23,089 bases of DNA from Bacteroidaceae bacterium. GTDB taxonomy: Bacteria > Bacteroidota > Bacteroidia > Bacteroidales > Bacteroidaceae. Position numbers and translations under genes: made by a program. Positions within the stretch are counted from its first letter, which is position 1; every line of letters begins with the position of its first letter. Positions 14,881-22,873 of the stretch are shown here, piece by piece. The stretch lies in contig CAAHEN010000149.1 of the NCBI GenBank assembly GCA_900772575.1, forward strand, positions 1 to 23,089. Reading direction: 5' to 3'. The notes beneath the pieces were generated by a model. That model was not told the origin of the DNA, searched no databases, and was given only the letters and a program-made list of their open reading frames with translations.

Positions 14881-17133
14881 ATGAACTTGAAATACATTCT
14901 TTGGGCCGTCTTGTCCAGTTGCTGTATGGCGCTGCAGGCGAAGAAACCTCTCGTTAGGGAACAGGTGGATTGGGCGCAATTCATGGAGAGACAGGACATG
15001 GTGTGGGAAGTGCTGCCGAATTATTGGTATGAAGCTCCTTTCCTAGGCAATGGCCGTCTGGGGCTGATGGTATATCAGGAGCCCGGGAAAAACTGCATTC
15101 GACTGGAGACGGGCGACAGTGAGGTGCATGACCACCGTCCGGAGAAGGGGCTGTTGGGAAACCCACGCCTGCTGACGGGACACTTTGTGATTTATCCGAA
15201 GGGGAAGATCAAGACCGGAGACATGCGCTTGGACCTATGGAACGCGGAGCTGACAGCATGTATCGAGACGACAGAAGGACGTATTCGTCTGCGGGCGTTT
15301 GTGCATGCCGATAGGGATATTATTGTCGTTGAGTCGGAGACGGCAGGTCATGAGTCTTTTTGCCTGAAGTGGGTACCGGCAGATGCTGATAGCCCGCGTT
15401 TCCAATATTCCAAATTGCCTCAGGGCAGTTGGATGCGGACGAATATGGCCCATTATGTCTCCAACCCCCAACCTGTAGTCTCTGCGACCGAGAGGGGTGG
15501 AGCTTCTCTGCAGAAGCTGTTGGACGGTGGGGAAACGGCCGTGTGTTGGGAGCAGCGGACGAAGGGAGACAAACATGCCTTGTATATCAGCCTTGCCCAT
15601 TCCTATCCGCAGGCAGACGCAGGGCAAAAGGCGGACTCTATCATGAGAGGGGCCGTCAAGCTGGGTATCTCCACGCTGGAAAGGGAACACCGTTCTTGGT
15701 GGCACTCGTTTTACCCGAAGAGTTTCCTCTCTCTGTACGATGGCGTCAAAGAGAATTTTTACTGGGTACAATTGTATAAGTTGGCCTCTGCTACGCGCGG
15801 TGACAAGTCGCTGATAGACAACACTGGGCCTTGGCTGACCGTCACGCCTTGGCCGAACGCTTGGTGGAACCTGAACGTACAGTTGACGTATTGGGCACTG
15901 AATGCCTCCAACCACTTGGAACTGGCCGCTTCTCTGGAGCATGCCCTGTATGATCATGTGGACTGTCTTCGCGCCAATGTGCCAGAACCATACCGTTCGG
16001 ATTCCTATGCCATTGGGCGTTCTTCCAACTTGGTCTGTGAATCCGAACCCGTGAAAGTTCCGGGACAGGATAAGGATGCAGAAGTTGGACAGTTGCTCTG
16101 GGCCTGTCACAACCTCTGGCTAATCTATCGTTTCAAGATGGACGACGACTTGTTGCGGCATAAGCTCTTCCCGCTGTTGAAGGGTGCCGTGAATTATTAC
16201 TTGCATTTTCTCTATAAGGACGAAGACGGCAAGTGGCATTTGCCCACCACTTATTCGCCTGAATACGGCAGTGCCGAGGATTGTAATTTTGACTTGGCTT
16301 TAGTGAGTTGGGGCTGTCGTACGTTATTGGCGACATGCGATAGGTTGGGGATTGAGGACTCCTTGAAGGCAAGGTGGGATGATGTGGTGAAAAATATGGT
16401 GGACTTTCCCCAGAATGCTGACGGCCTGCTGATAGGAAAGGACAGGCCCTACGCTTTTTCCCACCGGCATTATTCCCATCTGCTGTCCATCTATCCGCTG
16501 TATCTCATTAATGTAGACAATGGTGGACGGGACTTGATCGAGAAATCACTTGCGTTTTGGCAGAGCAAGTCCCAAAGTCTGCTGGGCTATTCTTTTACAG
16601 GGGCATCTTCCATTTCTTCAGCTTTGGGCAAGGGAAATGAGGCCTTGGATTATCTGAACGGCTTGTTCTCCAAGTTCTTGGGCTGCAATACAATGTATCG
16701 GGAGTCGGGCCCTGTGATTGAAACGCCGCTGTCGGCGGCGCAGTCCATACACGATATGCTGTTGCAGAGCTGGGGCGGCAAGTTGCGGGTATTTCCCGCT
16801 GTCCCAGACGCTTGGAAGAACATCACTTATCATAACTGGTGCGGCGAAGGGGCTTTTCTCATTTCCGCCCAGCGCCGTGATGGGCATACCAGCCATATAC
16901 GCATAAGGAGCGAGGCCGGAGAACCCTGTGTTGTCGTGACGGATATGGAGCGTCCGGTGTTCGTAAGAAACGGCAAGACTCTGAAAGCCAACAGACTCTC
17001 TGATAAAACGTGGCAGATCCCTCTGTCAAAAGGGGAGGAGGTCATTATTTACCCGGCCGGTTCATTCGAGCCATTCACCATAAATCCGGTTGATAACGGG
17101 GTTTCTAACCACTTTGGAAAGAAGCTCATGTAG
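14881..17133 (+). CDS. Exported glycoside hydrolase, GH95-like
   Basis: 750 residues, close to the GH95 catalytic core length. The N-terminus has an export signal (MNLKYILWAVLSSCCMALQA); LSSC also resembles a lipobox, so it may be a lipoprotein. GH95 landmarks by eye: EAPFLGNGRLGLMVY near 55, WWNLNVQLTYW with the paired Asn330 and Asn332, TTYSPEYG with Glu461 at the general-acid position, HRHYSHL at 528-534, and MLLQSWGGKLRVFPAVPDAW near 625. In fucosidases an Asp in QID(G/A)NFG is the base; here the aligned residue is Glu614 in VIETP. GH95 enzymes act on alpha-1,2-linked L-fucose or L-galactose, and this divergence leaves specificity open. It follows ampG by 51 bases with only a poor promoter box (GACCTTTG at 14844-14851), and it uses more TTG and GGG codons than its neighbours by eye. 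Confidence 0.82.
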   Translation: MNLKYILWAVLSSCCMALQAKKPLVREQVDWAQFMERQDMVWEVLPNYWYEAPFLGNGRLGLMVYQEPGKNCIRLETGDSEVHDHRPEKGLLGNPRLLTGHFVIYPKGKIKTGDMRLDLWNAELTACIETTEGRIRLRAFVHADRDIIVVESETAGHESFCLKWVPADADSPRFQYSKLPQGSWMRTNMAHYVSNPQPVVSATERGGASLQKLLDGGETAVCWEQRTKGDKHALYISLAHSYPQADAGQKADSIMRGAVKLGISTLEREHRSWWHSFYPKSFLSLYDGVKENFYWVQLYKLASATRGDKSLIDNTGPWLTVTPWPNAWWNLNVQLTYWALNASNHLELAASLEHALYDHVDCLRANVPEPYRSDSYAIGRSSNLVCESEPVKVPGQDKDAEVGQLLWACHNLWLIYRFKMDDDLLRHKLFPLLKGAVNYYLHFLYKDEDGKWHLPTTYSPEYGSAEDCNFDLALVSWGCRTLLATCDRLGIEDSLKARWDDVVKNMVDFPQNADGLLIGKDRPYAFSHRHYSHLLSIYPLYLINVDNGGRDLIEKSLAFWQSKSQSLLGYSFTGASSISSALGKGNEALDYLNGLFSKFLGCNTMYRESGPVIETPLSAAQSIHDMLLQSWGGKLRVFPAVPDAWKNITYHNWCGEGAFLISAQRRDGHTSHIRIRSEAGEPCVVVTDMERPVFVRNGKTLKANRLSDKTWQIPLSKGEEVIIYPAGSFEPFTINPVDNGVSNHFGKKLM

Positions 17134-17150
17134 ATTCCAGCATTGGGGCG

Positions 17151-17229
17151 TAGCAAAAGGCGCAGAGCAAAAGCCATGCCCTATGTTAGGGTTTTCCCGT
17201 TGCGGTCTAATGACCGATTTGGGATTAAT
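17151..17229 (+). repeat. Dispersed intergenic repeat, copy 1
   Basis: This segment is related to 22746-22829. The core 17191-17223 matches 22793-22825 at 32 of 33 positions, and the flank keeps shared words (CAAAAGGCG, AAAAGCC, ATGCC). It contains a small perfect hairpin CGGTC-TAAT-GACCG (17203-17216) and, overlapping its end, GGATTAAT (17222-17229) paired with ATTAATCC (17245-17252). It lies between the GH95-like gene and the next operon, in the same strand sense as both. Confidence 0.75.
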
Positions 17230-17264
17230 AGCGCAGACCATTTCATTAATCCAGCCGTTTACCG

Positions 17265-17272
17265 TAACTTTG
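17265..17272 (+). promoter_or_regulatory. Possible -7 box (TAACTTTG) for the DPM-synthase-like / pyrC operon
   Basis: TAACTTTG matches TAnnTTTG in full and is the same octamer as before kdsA. The -33 region has TTT rather than TTG at the right distance (17241-17243). It would give a leader of about 125 nt before the ATG at 17403. It lies just outside the repeat copy. Confidence 0.5.
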
Positions 17273-17402
17273 CTGCCAAAACGGCGCGTCTGGGCTGTGA
17301 CCGCATACCACTGTCGGCGAAACATTCCTTTTCCGGCTGTCCCATCAGTGGCAGGATCGCTTGACAGACGCCCTGAGAACCCATTCATATTCATCACGCA
17401 TC

Positions 17403-18155
17403 ATGCAAAGTAGTGACAGTGTAGTTATCATCCCCACCTACAACGAAAAGGAAAATATTGAAAATATCATCCGGGCGGTTATGGGCCTCGACCATGGCTT
17501 TGACATGCTCATTATAGACGACGGTTCGCCAGACGGCACTGCCGATATCGTCAAGGGACTCATGGCCAATGATTTCTCCGGACGCCTTCACCTCGTCGAA
17601 CGGAGTGGAAAGCTCGGACTCGGCACAGCTTACATCACCGGCTTCAAATGGGCGCTTGAGCATGGCTACGAATATATCTTCGAGATGGATGCTGACTTTA
17701 GCCATGATCCCGCCGATGTGCCACGTCTCTACAAGGCTTGCGCCGAAGAGGGGGCTGACGTCGCTGTGGGCTCACGCTATGTGACAGGAGTCAATGTGGT
17801 CAACTGGCCCATGGGACGCGTGCTCATGAGCTACTATGCCTCGAAATACGTGCGTCTAGTCACCGGCATCGCTGTGCATGACACGACAGCCGGTTTTGTC
17901 TGCTACCGTCGGCGTGTACTCGAGACCATTGACCTCGACGCCATTCGCTTCAAGGGCTATGCCTTCCAAATCGAAATGAAGTTCACTGCCATAAAACTGG
18001 GATTCAAGGTGAAGGAAGTGCCAGTAATATTCGTCAACCGCCAGCTCGGCACGAGCAAGATGAGCGGTGGCATTTTTGGAGAAGCCCTTTTCGGTGTCAT
18101 GCGTCTGCGCTGGGCCGCCATTTGTGGGCAGATCAAACCGCGCAAGCAAGGTTAG
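17403..18155 (+). CDS. Polyprenol-phosphate mannose/glucose synthase-like glycosyltransferase (GT2, Dpm1 type)
   Basis: 250 residues, the size of soluble Dpm1-type enzymes. Motifs: VVIIPTYNEKENI, LIIDDGSPDGTADIV, GKLGLGTAYITGF, EMDADFSHDP at 94-103 (the metal/nucleotide-binding acidic motif), VGSRYV, DTTAGFVCYRR, GYAFQIEM, and VPVIFVNRQLGTSKM. The family transfers mannose (sometimes glucose) from a nucleotide sugar to a polyprenyl phosphate at the inner face of the cytoplasmic membrane, supplying lipid-linked sugar for envelope glycosylation. No C-terminal membrane helices or GtrA domain are present, so membrane contact is peripheral. ATG 17403 is chosen because the fold begins seven residues later; an in-frame TTG at 17361 only adds non-conserved sequence. 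pyrC follows 57 bases on. The exact sugar cannot be told from sequence. Confidence 0.93.
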   Translation: MQSSDSVVIIPTYNEKENIENIIRAVMGLDHGFDMLIIDDGSPDGTADIVKGLMANDFSGRLHLVERSGKLGLGTAYITGFKWALEHGYEYIFEMDADFSHDPADVPRLYKACAEEGADVAVGSRYVTGVNVVNWPMGRVLMSYYASKYVRLVTGIAVHDTTAGFVCYRRRVLETIDLDAIRFKGYAFQIEMKFTAIKLGFKVKEVPVIFVNRQLGTSKMSGGIFGEALFGVMRLRWAAICGQIKPRKQG

Positions 18156-18212
18156 GGCACCAAGGCTGTGACTTTCCGATCTATCAAGACTTCAACTCCC
18201 ACTTAGTATATT

Positions 18213-19553
18213 ATGTACAGAAGGAAACTTATACACGGCGCCCAGATGGTCAATGAGGGCCGTGTCTTCAAGGGATCGTTACTCATCGAAGACGAGCACA
18301 TCGAGCGCATCATTGCCGATGGCGAAAGTCTGGAAGGCGTCATGACCGACGTGGTCATCGAGGCTGAAGGCTGCTACTTGCTGCCAGGCGTCATCGACGA
18401 ACATGTGCATTTCCGCGACCCGGGACTGACCGCCAAGGCGGATATGGGCACTGAGAGCAGGGCCGCCGCAGCAGGCGGTGTGACCACTGTGTTCGATATG
18501 CCCAACACCATTCCGCCAACCACGACGGCTGAGGCACTGAAGGACAAGCGGCACATTGCCGCGCAAAAGTGCTGTGTCAACTATGGCTTCTTCATTGGTG
18601 CCACCAATGACAATGCCGACGCCATACTTGGTTTGGATCGGCGGAACGTCTGTGGCATCAAATTGTTCATGGGGTCATCTACGGGCAATATGCTTGTCGA
18701 CGACGAGAATACACTTTGTCACCTTTTTGAGACAGCCAGACTGCCCATCATGGTACACTGTGAGGACTCGCACATCATTGCCAAGAACATGGCGGCCTGC
18801 AAGGCAGCGCACGGTGAAGACCCTGACATAAGTTTCCATCCCGCCATTCGGTCGGCTGAGGCGTGTCTGGCCTCCACCCGCCATGCCATAGATCTGGCGC
18901 AGCGTTATGGTGCCCGCTTGCATGTGGCCCACATCTCTACCGCTGCCGAACTGGAGCTCTTCGAGCCTGGTGACAAGTTCATTACGGCAGAGGCCTGCCT
19001 GCCTCATCTGCTCTTCAGCGACGAGGATTACAGTCGACTTGGCGCACGCATCAAGTGCAATCCAGCCATCAAGACGATGGCAGACCGCGACGCTCTGCGG
19101 CGTGCGTTGGCCGATGGCACCATCCGCACCGTCGGAACAGATCACGCCCCTCACACAATAGCCGAGAAGGTCGGCGGTGCGGCCCGTGCCCTCTCAGGAA
19201 TGCCAATGGTTCAGTTTTCTCTTCCGGCCATGCTCGATCTGGTCGATCAAGGGGTCATTGGTCTGGCCCGTCTTGTCGAACTGATGTGCCATGCCCCGGC
19301 ACGCCTGCTAGACGTAGAGAACCGAGGGTTCCTGCGGGAAGGCTACAAGGCCGATCTCGTGCTTTTGCGCCCCAATAGTCCGTGGACACTGACGCCGGAT
19401 CTTATATTGAGCCGTTGCAACTGGAGCCCACTCGAAGGACACACGTTCCATTGGCGTGTCGAAAAGACTTACTGCAATGGCTATCTCATATACAACAACG
19501 GGCAAATCACGGACGAGAGCTTCCGCGGACAGCCAGTCACGTTCGACAGATGA
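18213..19553 (+). CDS. pyrC: Dihydroorotase
   Basis: 446 residues, amidohydrolase superfamily, of the class I (long) type. It closes carbamoyl-aspartate to dihydroorotate in pyrimidine synthesis, in the cytoplasm. Metal site residues are all visible: DEHVHFRDPG with His64 and His66, Lys150 in GIKLFMGSSTGNM (the residue that would be carboxylated), His182 in VHCED, His240 in AHIST, and Asp310 in GTDHAPH. The C-terminal GYKADLVLL and the small beta domain are complete. The start MYRRKLIHGAQMVNEG gives the standard N-terminal beta domain. Its stop overlaps the next start (ATGA), so the MetH-reactivation-like gene is translationally coupled to it, an unusual pairing. Confidence 0.96.
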   Translation: MYRRKLIHGAQMVNEGRVFKGSLLIEDEHIERIIADGESLEGVMTDVVIEAEGCYLLPGVIDEHVHFRDPGLTAKADMGTESRAAAAGGVTTVFDMPNTIPPTTTAEALKDKRHIAAQKCCVNYGFFIGATNDNADAILGLDRRNVCGIKLFMGSSTGNMLVDDENTLCHLFETARLPIMVHCEDSHIIAKNMAACKAAHGEDPDISFHPAIRSAEACLASTRHAIDLAQRYGARLHVAHISTAAELELFEPGDKFITAEACLPHLLFSDEDYSRLGARIKCNPAIKTMADRDALRRALADGTIRTVGTDHAPHTIAEKVGGAARALSGMPMVQFSLPAMLDLVDQGVIGLARLVELMCHAPARLLDVENRGFLREGYKADLVLLRPNSPWTLTPDLILSRCNWSPLEGHTFHWRVEKTYCNGYLIYNNGQITDESFRGQPVTFDR

Positions 19554-20488
19554 TTCAGACACGTCACTATAAGATCCATGAGTTGACGCCGTATATCAAT
19601 TGGATCTACTTCTTTCATGCCTGGGGCTTTGGCCCGCGCTTCTCAGCCATCGCCGCCATTCACGATTGTGCCGGTTGCCGCAGCGCGTGGGTGGGTAAGT
19701 TCGCTGAGAAAGACCGCGAGCAGGCCCGGGAGGCAGAAAAGCTCTATTGTGATGCGTCAGCCATGCTTCGCCAACTCGATGACGGCTATACTGTCGGCAC
19801 CCGCTTCGGCTTGTTCCCAGCTTGGAGCGAAGGCGATGACATCTGCTTCCAGCTCGATGGCGGGGCCACAGCGCACCTGTCACTGCTCCGTCAGCAACAC
19901 ACGGAGAAAGGCGGAACGCCCAATCTTTGCCTGGCAGACTTCATCAGGCCGACGCGTCCCGTCTCGACCGACATTCACGCGCTGGACGTGGCCAATGTGG
20001 CCGGCGTCTTCGCTACAGCGGTCGATGGCGCAATGGAGCGGCTGTATGCCACAGACGACTATCGCCGTATGTTGGTGCAGACCCTTTGTGATCGCCTTGC
20101 GGAAGCGGCAGCGGAGAAACTGCATGAGGACGTGCGCCGCCACGATTGGGGATATGCTCCCGATGAGCGACTGACTGCCGCAGAACTATTCGCCGAGAAA
20201 TATCAAGGCCGCCGGCCGGCTGTAGGCTATCCGTCCATGCCCGACCAGAGCCTCATTTTCGATATGGATCGTATCATCGATTTCAGTGCCATCGGTGTGA
20301 CACTCACAGAAAATGGCATGATGTGCCCCCATGCCGCCGTTGCCGGCCTGATGCTGGGACACAAGGCCTGCCGGCACTTCGCGGTCGGACACATCGACGA
20401 GGCCCAGCTCAGAGACTATGCTGTGCGCCGCCATAAAGACATCGCGTTTGTCCGGCGCTTTCTGACAGCCAATATGCAGCTGACCTAG
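19550..20488 (+). CDS. Free-standing methionine synthase (MetH) reactivation-domain protein
   Basis: 312 residues that match only the C-terminal activation domain of cobalamin-dependent methionine synthase (about 330 residues in E. coli MetH). Signatures: YINWIYFFHAWGF, EKLYCDASAML, GLFPAWSEGDDI, LRQQ...GGTPNLCLADFIRP, RLAEAAAEKLHEDVRRHDWGYAPDE, and RPAVGYPSMPD (Arg222 to Tyr227, the AdoMet-contact motif). In MetH this domain binds AdoMet and remethylates oxidised cob(II)alamin. Asn17 stands where I place E. coli Asp946, a residue near AdoMet. The ATG at 19550 overlaps the pyrC stop; the frame is open further upstream, but that part lies antiphase within pyrC. It may serve a MetH lacking this domain elsewhere in the genome, or another corrinoid protein. 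Confidence 0.88.
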   Translation: MIQTRHYKIHELTPYINWIYFFHAWGFGPRFSAIAAIHDCAGCRSAWVGKFAEKDREQAREAEKLYCDASAMLRQLDDGYTVGTRFGLFPAWSEGDDICFQLDGGATAHLSLLRQQHTEKGGTPNLCLADFIRPTRPVSTDIHALDVANVAGVFATAVDGAMERLYATDDYRRMLVQTLCDRLAEAAAEKLHEDVRRHDWGYAPDERLTAAELFAEKYQGRRPAVGYPSMPDQSLIFDMDRIIDFSAIGVTLTENGMMCPHAAVAGLMLGHKACRHFAVGHIDEAQLRDYAVRRHKDIAFVRRFLTANMQLT

Positions 20489-20571
20489 ATTTCTCTTATC
20501 ACCATAATCCCTCAACTGCCGTGACGTGGGGCCTGCTACGCCCTCCATGGCCATGAACCAAAGTACATACC

Positions 20572-21753
20572 ATGCTACTGCGCATACTCTTGCCGCTCCT
20601 GATCTTTCTGTCGCTTCCCGCGTGGGGCATCGACCGCCTTTGGCTGAGACGCCGGCTGAAGCACTGGCGCCGGTTGGCGTTTTATGCCCCAAACCTGATA
20701 CTTGGCGTTCTTGCCGTGTTCACCGGGCTGTTTGAGACTTATACCCCAGGGGCCGACCAGTGGAAGGGCACGCTCATCTCGCTGATCATGCTGCTGGCTA
20801 TACCGGAGATCATACTCGCCATGTTTCTTGTCGTTGGCAAGCTCATCGACTATGTGCATCGGGTTGCGGGTAGCGTGGTCAAGTGGACAGGTCTGGTTGC
20901 CGCGCTTCTGGCGTTTGCCGGTATCCTTTATGGGTCGACCCTCGGTTACCGTCATGTCATTGTCAAGCACTATACCTATACCCATCGTCGCCTGCCGGCG
21001 GCTTTCGACGGCTATCGCATTGCCCAGATCTCAGACCTCCATCTCGGTACGTTGCATGGGCGGAAACAGGTGTTGCAGCATATCGTGGATTCAGTCAACG
21101 CCTATTACCCCGATCTGATAGTGTTCACTGGCGACTTGGTCAACTATCGTGCCTCAGAGGCAGATGAGTTTGTCGGCGTGCTGAAACGGCTCAAGGCGAA
21201 AGACGGCGTCATCTCCATCATGGGCAACCATGACTATGCACAGTATTTCCGCTGGGCATCGCCGGCTGACAGCCTAGCCGACATACACCGCTTGCAGCAG
21301 ACACAGCGCAGCATGGGCTGGAGACTGTTGCTCAACGACAACCACATCTTGCGCCGAAGCATAGCAGGCAACAAGGCCGTCGACAGTCTGGCCATTGTCG
21401 GTGTGGAAAACGATGGACGTCCACCATTTCCGGCACTGGCAGACCTGCCCAAGGCACAGTGTGGCCTCTCCCCAGCCTGTTTCAAGATCCTGCTCTCGCA
21501 TGATCCCTCGCATTGGCGGCGCAGCGTGCTGCCAGATACCGACATCCCGCTCATGCTGGCGGGGCATACACACGGCATGCAATTCAAAATCGGGAATTTC
21601 TCACCGGCCGTCTGGTTTTATCCGGAGTGGGGTGGCGAATATGTCGAAGGCGGCGATCGCACGCTCTACATCAGTCTTGGCACGGGTGAGGTGCTTATTC
21701 CCTTCCGTCTTGGCGCTTGGCCAGAGATCAACCTCATCACGTTGAAGAAATAA
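20572..21753 (+). CDS. Membrane-anchored calcineurin-like metallophosphoesterase (YkuE/LpxG-like)
   Basis: 393 residues. The first ~135 carry about four membrane helices (LLRILLPLLIFLSLPAWG, APNLILGVLAVFTGLF, LISLIMLLAIPEIILAMFLVVG, WTGLVAALLAFAGILYGSTLG). Then comes a complete metallophosphoesterase domain: SDLHLG with Asp155 and His157, TGDLVN with Asp188, GNHDY with Asn219 and His220, SHDP with His310, and AGHTHGMQ with His332 and His334. All two-metal ligands are present. The domain layout resembles YkuE-type phosphatases and chlamydial LpxG (UDP-2,3-diacylglucosamine hydrolase). With a PlsC-type acyltransferase next door, a lipid phosphate or pyrophosphate substrate is reasonable, but a lipid A role is only inference because many Bacteroidetes have LpxH. 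The start follows the MetH-like gene by 83 bases; the next gene is 31 bases on. Confidence 0.9.
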   Translation: MLLRILLPLLIFLSLPAWGIDRLWLRRRLKHWRRLAFYAPNLILGVLAVFTGLFETYTPGADQWKGTLISLIMLLAIPEIILAMFLVVGKLIDYVHRVAGSVVKWTGLVAALLAFAGILYGSTLGYRHVIVKHYTYTHRRLPAAFDGYRIAQISDLHLGTLHGRKQVLQHIVDSVNAYYPDLIVFTGDLVNYRASEADEFVGVLKRLKAKDGVISIMGNHDYAQYFRWASPADSLADIHRLQQTQRSMGWRLLLNDNHILRRSIAGNKAVDSLAIVGVENDGRPPFPALADLPKAQCGLSPACFKILLSHDPSHWRRSVLPDTDIPLMLAGHTHGMQFKIGNFSPAVWFYPEWGGEYVEGGDRTLYISLGTGEVLIPFRLGAWPEINLITLKK

Positions 21754-21784
21754 GGAGCCAATCCAGATTCATACCATCATTCCC

Positions 21785-22543
21785 ATGCAGATCATCTACA
21801 AAGTCTACCAACTCTTCATCGCACTTCCACTGGGGCTCATCGCCACATTCCTGACAGCGGTGACGACAATCATCGGTTGCTTCTTGGGCAACGCGCACTT
21901 CTGGGGCTATTATCCCGGAAAACTGTGGTCACAGTTCATCTGCCGTATCCTGCTACTTCCCATCACAGTCGAAGGGCACCAGTACATAGACAAGCATCAA
22001 AGCTACGTGTTTGTGGCCAATCACCAGGGGCCGATGGACATCTTCCTCATCTATGGTTTCCTCGGGCGCAACTTCAAGTGGATGATGAAGAAAGCACTGC
22101 GGCGCATCTTCCTTGTCGGCTATGCTTGTCAGAAAGCCCACCATATCTTTGTGGACAAGTCAGGCCCGAAGAAGATTCAGGAGACCATAGACAATGCCCG
22201 TCAGACATTGCAAGGCGGCACATCGCTCGTTGTGTTCCCGGAAGGCTCACGCACTTTCACTGGCCATATGGGGCTGTTCCGCAAGGGGGCCTTCCAACTG
22301 GCCGATGAACTCCAGCTCCCAGTCGTTCCCGTGACGATTGACGGCTCATTCGACGTGCTGCCACGCACAGCCGGGTTCAGCTTCGTCAGGCGCCACCGCA
22401 TGCGGCTTATCATTCACCGGCCCATCATGCCGACAGGCAAGGGGACGGCAGACATTACCCAAACCATGCGGCAAAGCTATGAAACCATTATGGCGTCACT
22501 CCCGGAGCGGTACCAAGGCTACATGAAAAATGAGGATCAATAG
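21785..22543 (+). CDS. plsC: 1-acyl-sn-glycerol-3-phosphate acyltransferase (PlsC family)
   Basis: 252 residues. An N-terminal hydrophobic segment (LFIALPLGLIATFLTAVTTIIGCFLG) anchors it to the inner membrane. The acyltransferase domain shows the HX4D catalytic motif NHQGPMD (His80, Asp85), KWMMKKALRRI, the VVFPEGSRTF block (Phe151 to Phe158, with EGSR contacting the acceptor phosphate), and VPVTIDGSFDVLPR. The family transfers a fatty acyl group to lysophosphatidic acid to make phosphatidic acid; related proteins acylate other lysolipids, so the name is by family. It is the last gene of the plus-strand operon: 31 bases after the metallophosphoesterase and followed within 54 bases by a strong terminator hairpin. 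Confidence 0.9.
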   Translation: MQIIYKVYQLFIALPLGLIATFLTAVTTIIGCFLGNAHFWGYYPGKLWSQFICRILLLPITVEGHQYIDKHQSYVFVANHQGPMDIFLIYGFLGRNFKWMMKKALRRIFLVGYACQKAHHIFVDKSGPKKIQETIDNARQTLQGGTSLVVFPEGSRTFTGHMGLFRKGAFQLADELQLPVVPVTIDGSFDVLPRTAGFSFVRRHRMRLIIHRPIMPTGKGTADITQTMRQSYETIMASLPERYQGYMKNEDQ

Positions 22544-22596
22544 TTCCGGCTCATAAGCTTGAAGCACAGCTTTCACTGACATGCAGCTATCCATTA

Positions 22597-22630
22597 AAAA
22601 GCCCGCGAATCAACAGACTCGCGGGCTTTT
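22597..22630 (+). terminator. Intrinsic terminator after plsC, possibly bidirectional
   Basis: A 12-bp perfect stem AAAAGCCCGCGA (22597-22608) / TCGCGGGCTTTT (22619-22630) with a ten-base loop. The plus-strand T run is four; the minus-strand T run is five (A22596-22600), so it could stop transcription from both sides. Its last base abuts the inverted-repeat element. Confidence 0.85.
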
Positions 22631-22829
22631 AACCCAAATCCGTCATTAGATTTCGTGATGATTTCAGGCTTTTGCTAGGTAGATTTTTATTCTCTCTTGA
22701 AGGAGTATAGCGGGCTATACGACTGAAGGAGGAATGAAAAGATGCCGGCCAAAAGGCGGAAAGCATGCGAAAAGCCAATGCCAAAGGTCTGAGTTTTCCC
22801 GTTGCGGTCTAATGACTGATTTGGGTTTA
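22630..22829. repeat. 200-base intergenic element bounded by inverted repeats (repeat copy 2)
   Basis: The left end TAACCCAAATCCGTCATTAGA (22630-22650, written here as seen) is the reverse complement of the right end at 22808-22829, with one mismatch and one extra T. The interior has a palindrome GTATAGC-GG-GCTATAC (22705-22720). Its right part (from about 22746) is the sequence shared with 17151-17229. No transposase is encoded, so it resembles a MITE- or REP-like intergenic element. Short open frames inside lack coding character. It lies between two convergent terminators, where an insertion would do little harm. Confidence 0.65.
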
Positions 22830-22853
22830 AGCCAAATCGGTTATCAGATTTGG
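22809..22853 (+). other. Alternating hairpin arms at the right end of the element
   Basis: GATTTGG (22818-22824), CCAAATC (22832-22838) and GATTTGG (22847-22853) are spaced by 7 and 8 bases, so the middle arm can pair with either neighbour. The left pairing extends to 16 bp (22809-22824 with 22832-22847), with two G-U pairs and one mismatch. This is seen directly; no function is known. Confidence 0.6.
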
Positions 22854-22873
22854 GCTTATAGACCAATAGAAAA

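Noticed and set aside
15235..16110. 291-residue minus-strand frame opposite the GH95-like gene
   Set aside because: It is antisense to a gene with conserved GH95 landmarks; there is no start context or family motif.
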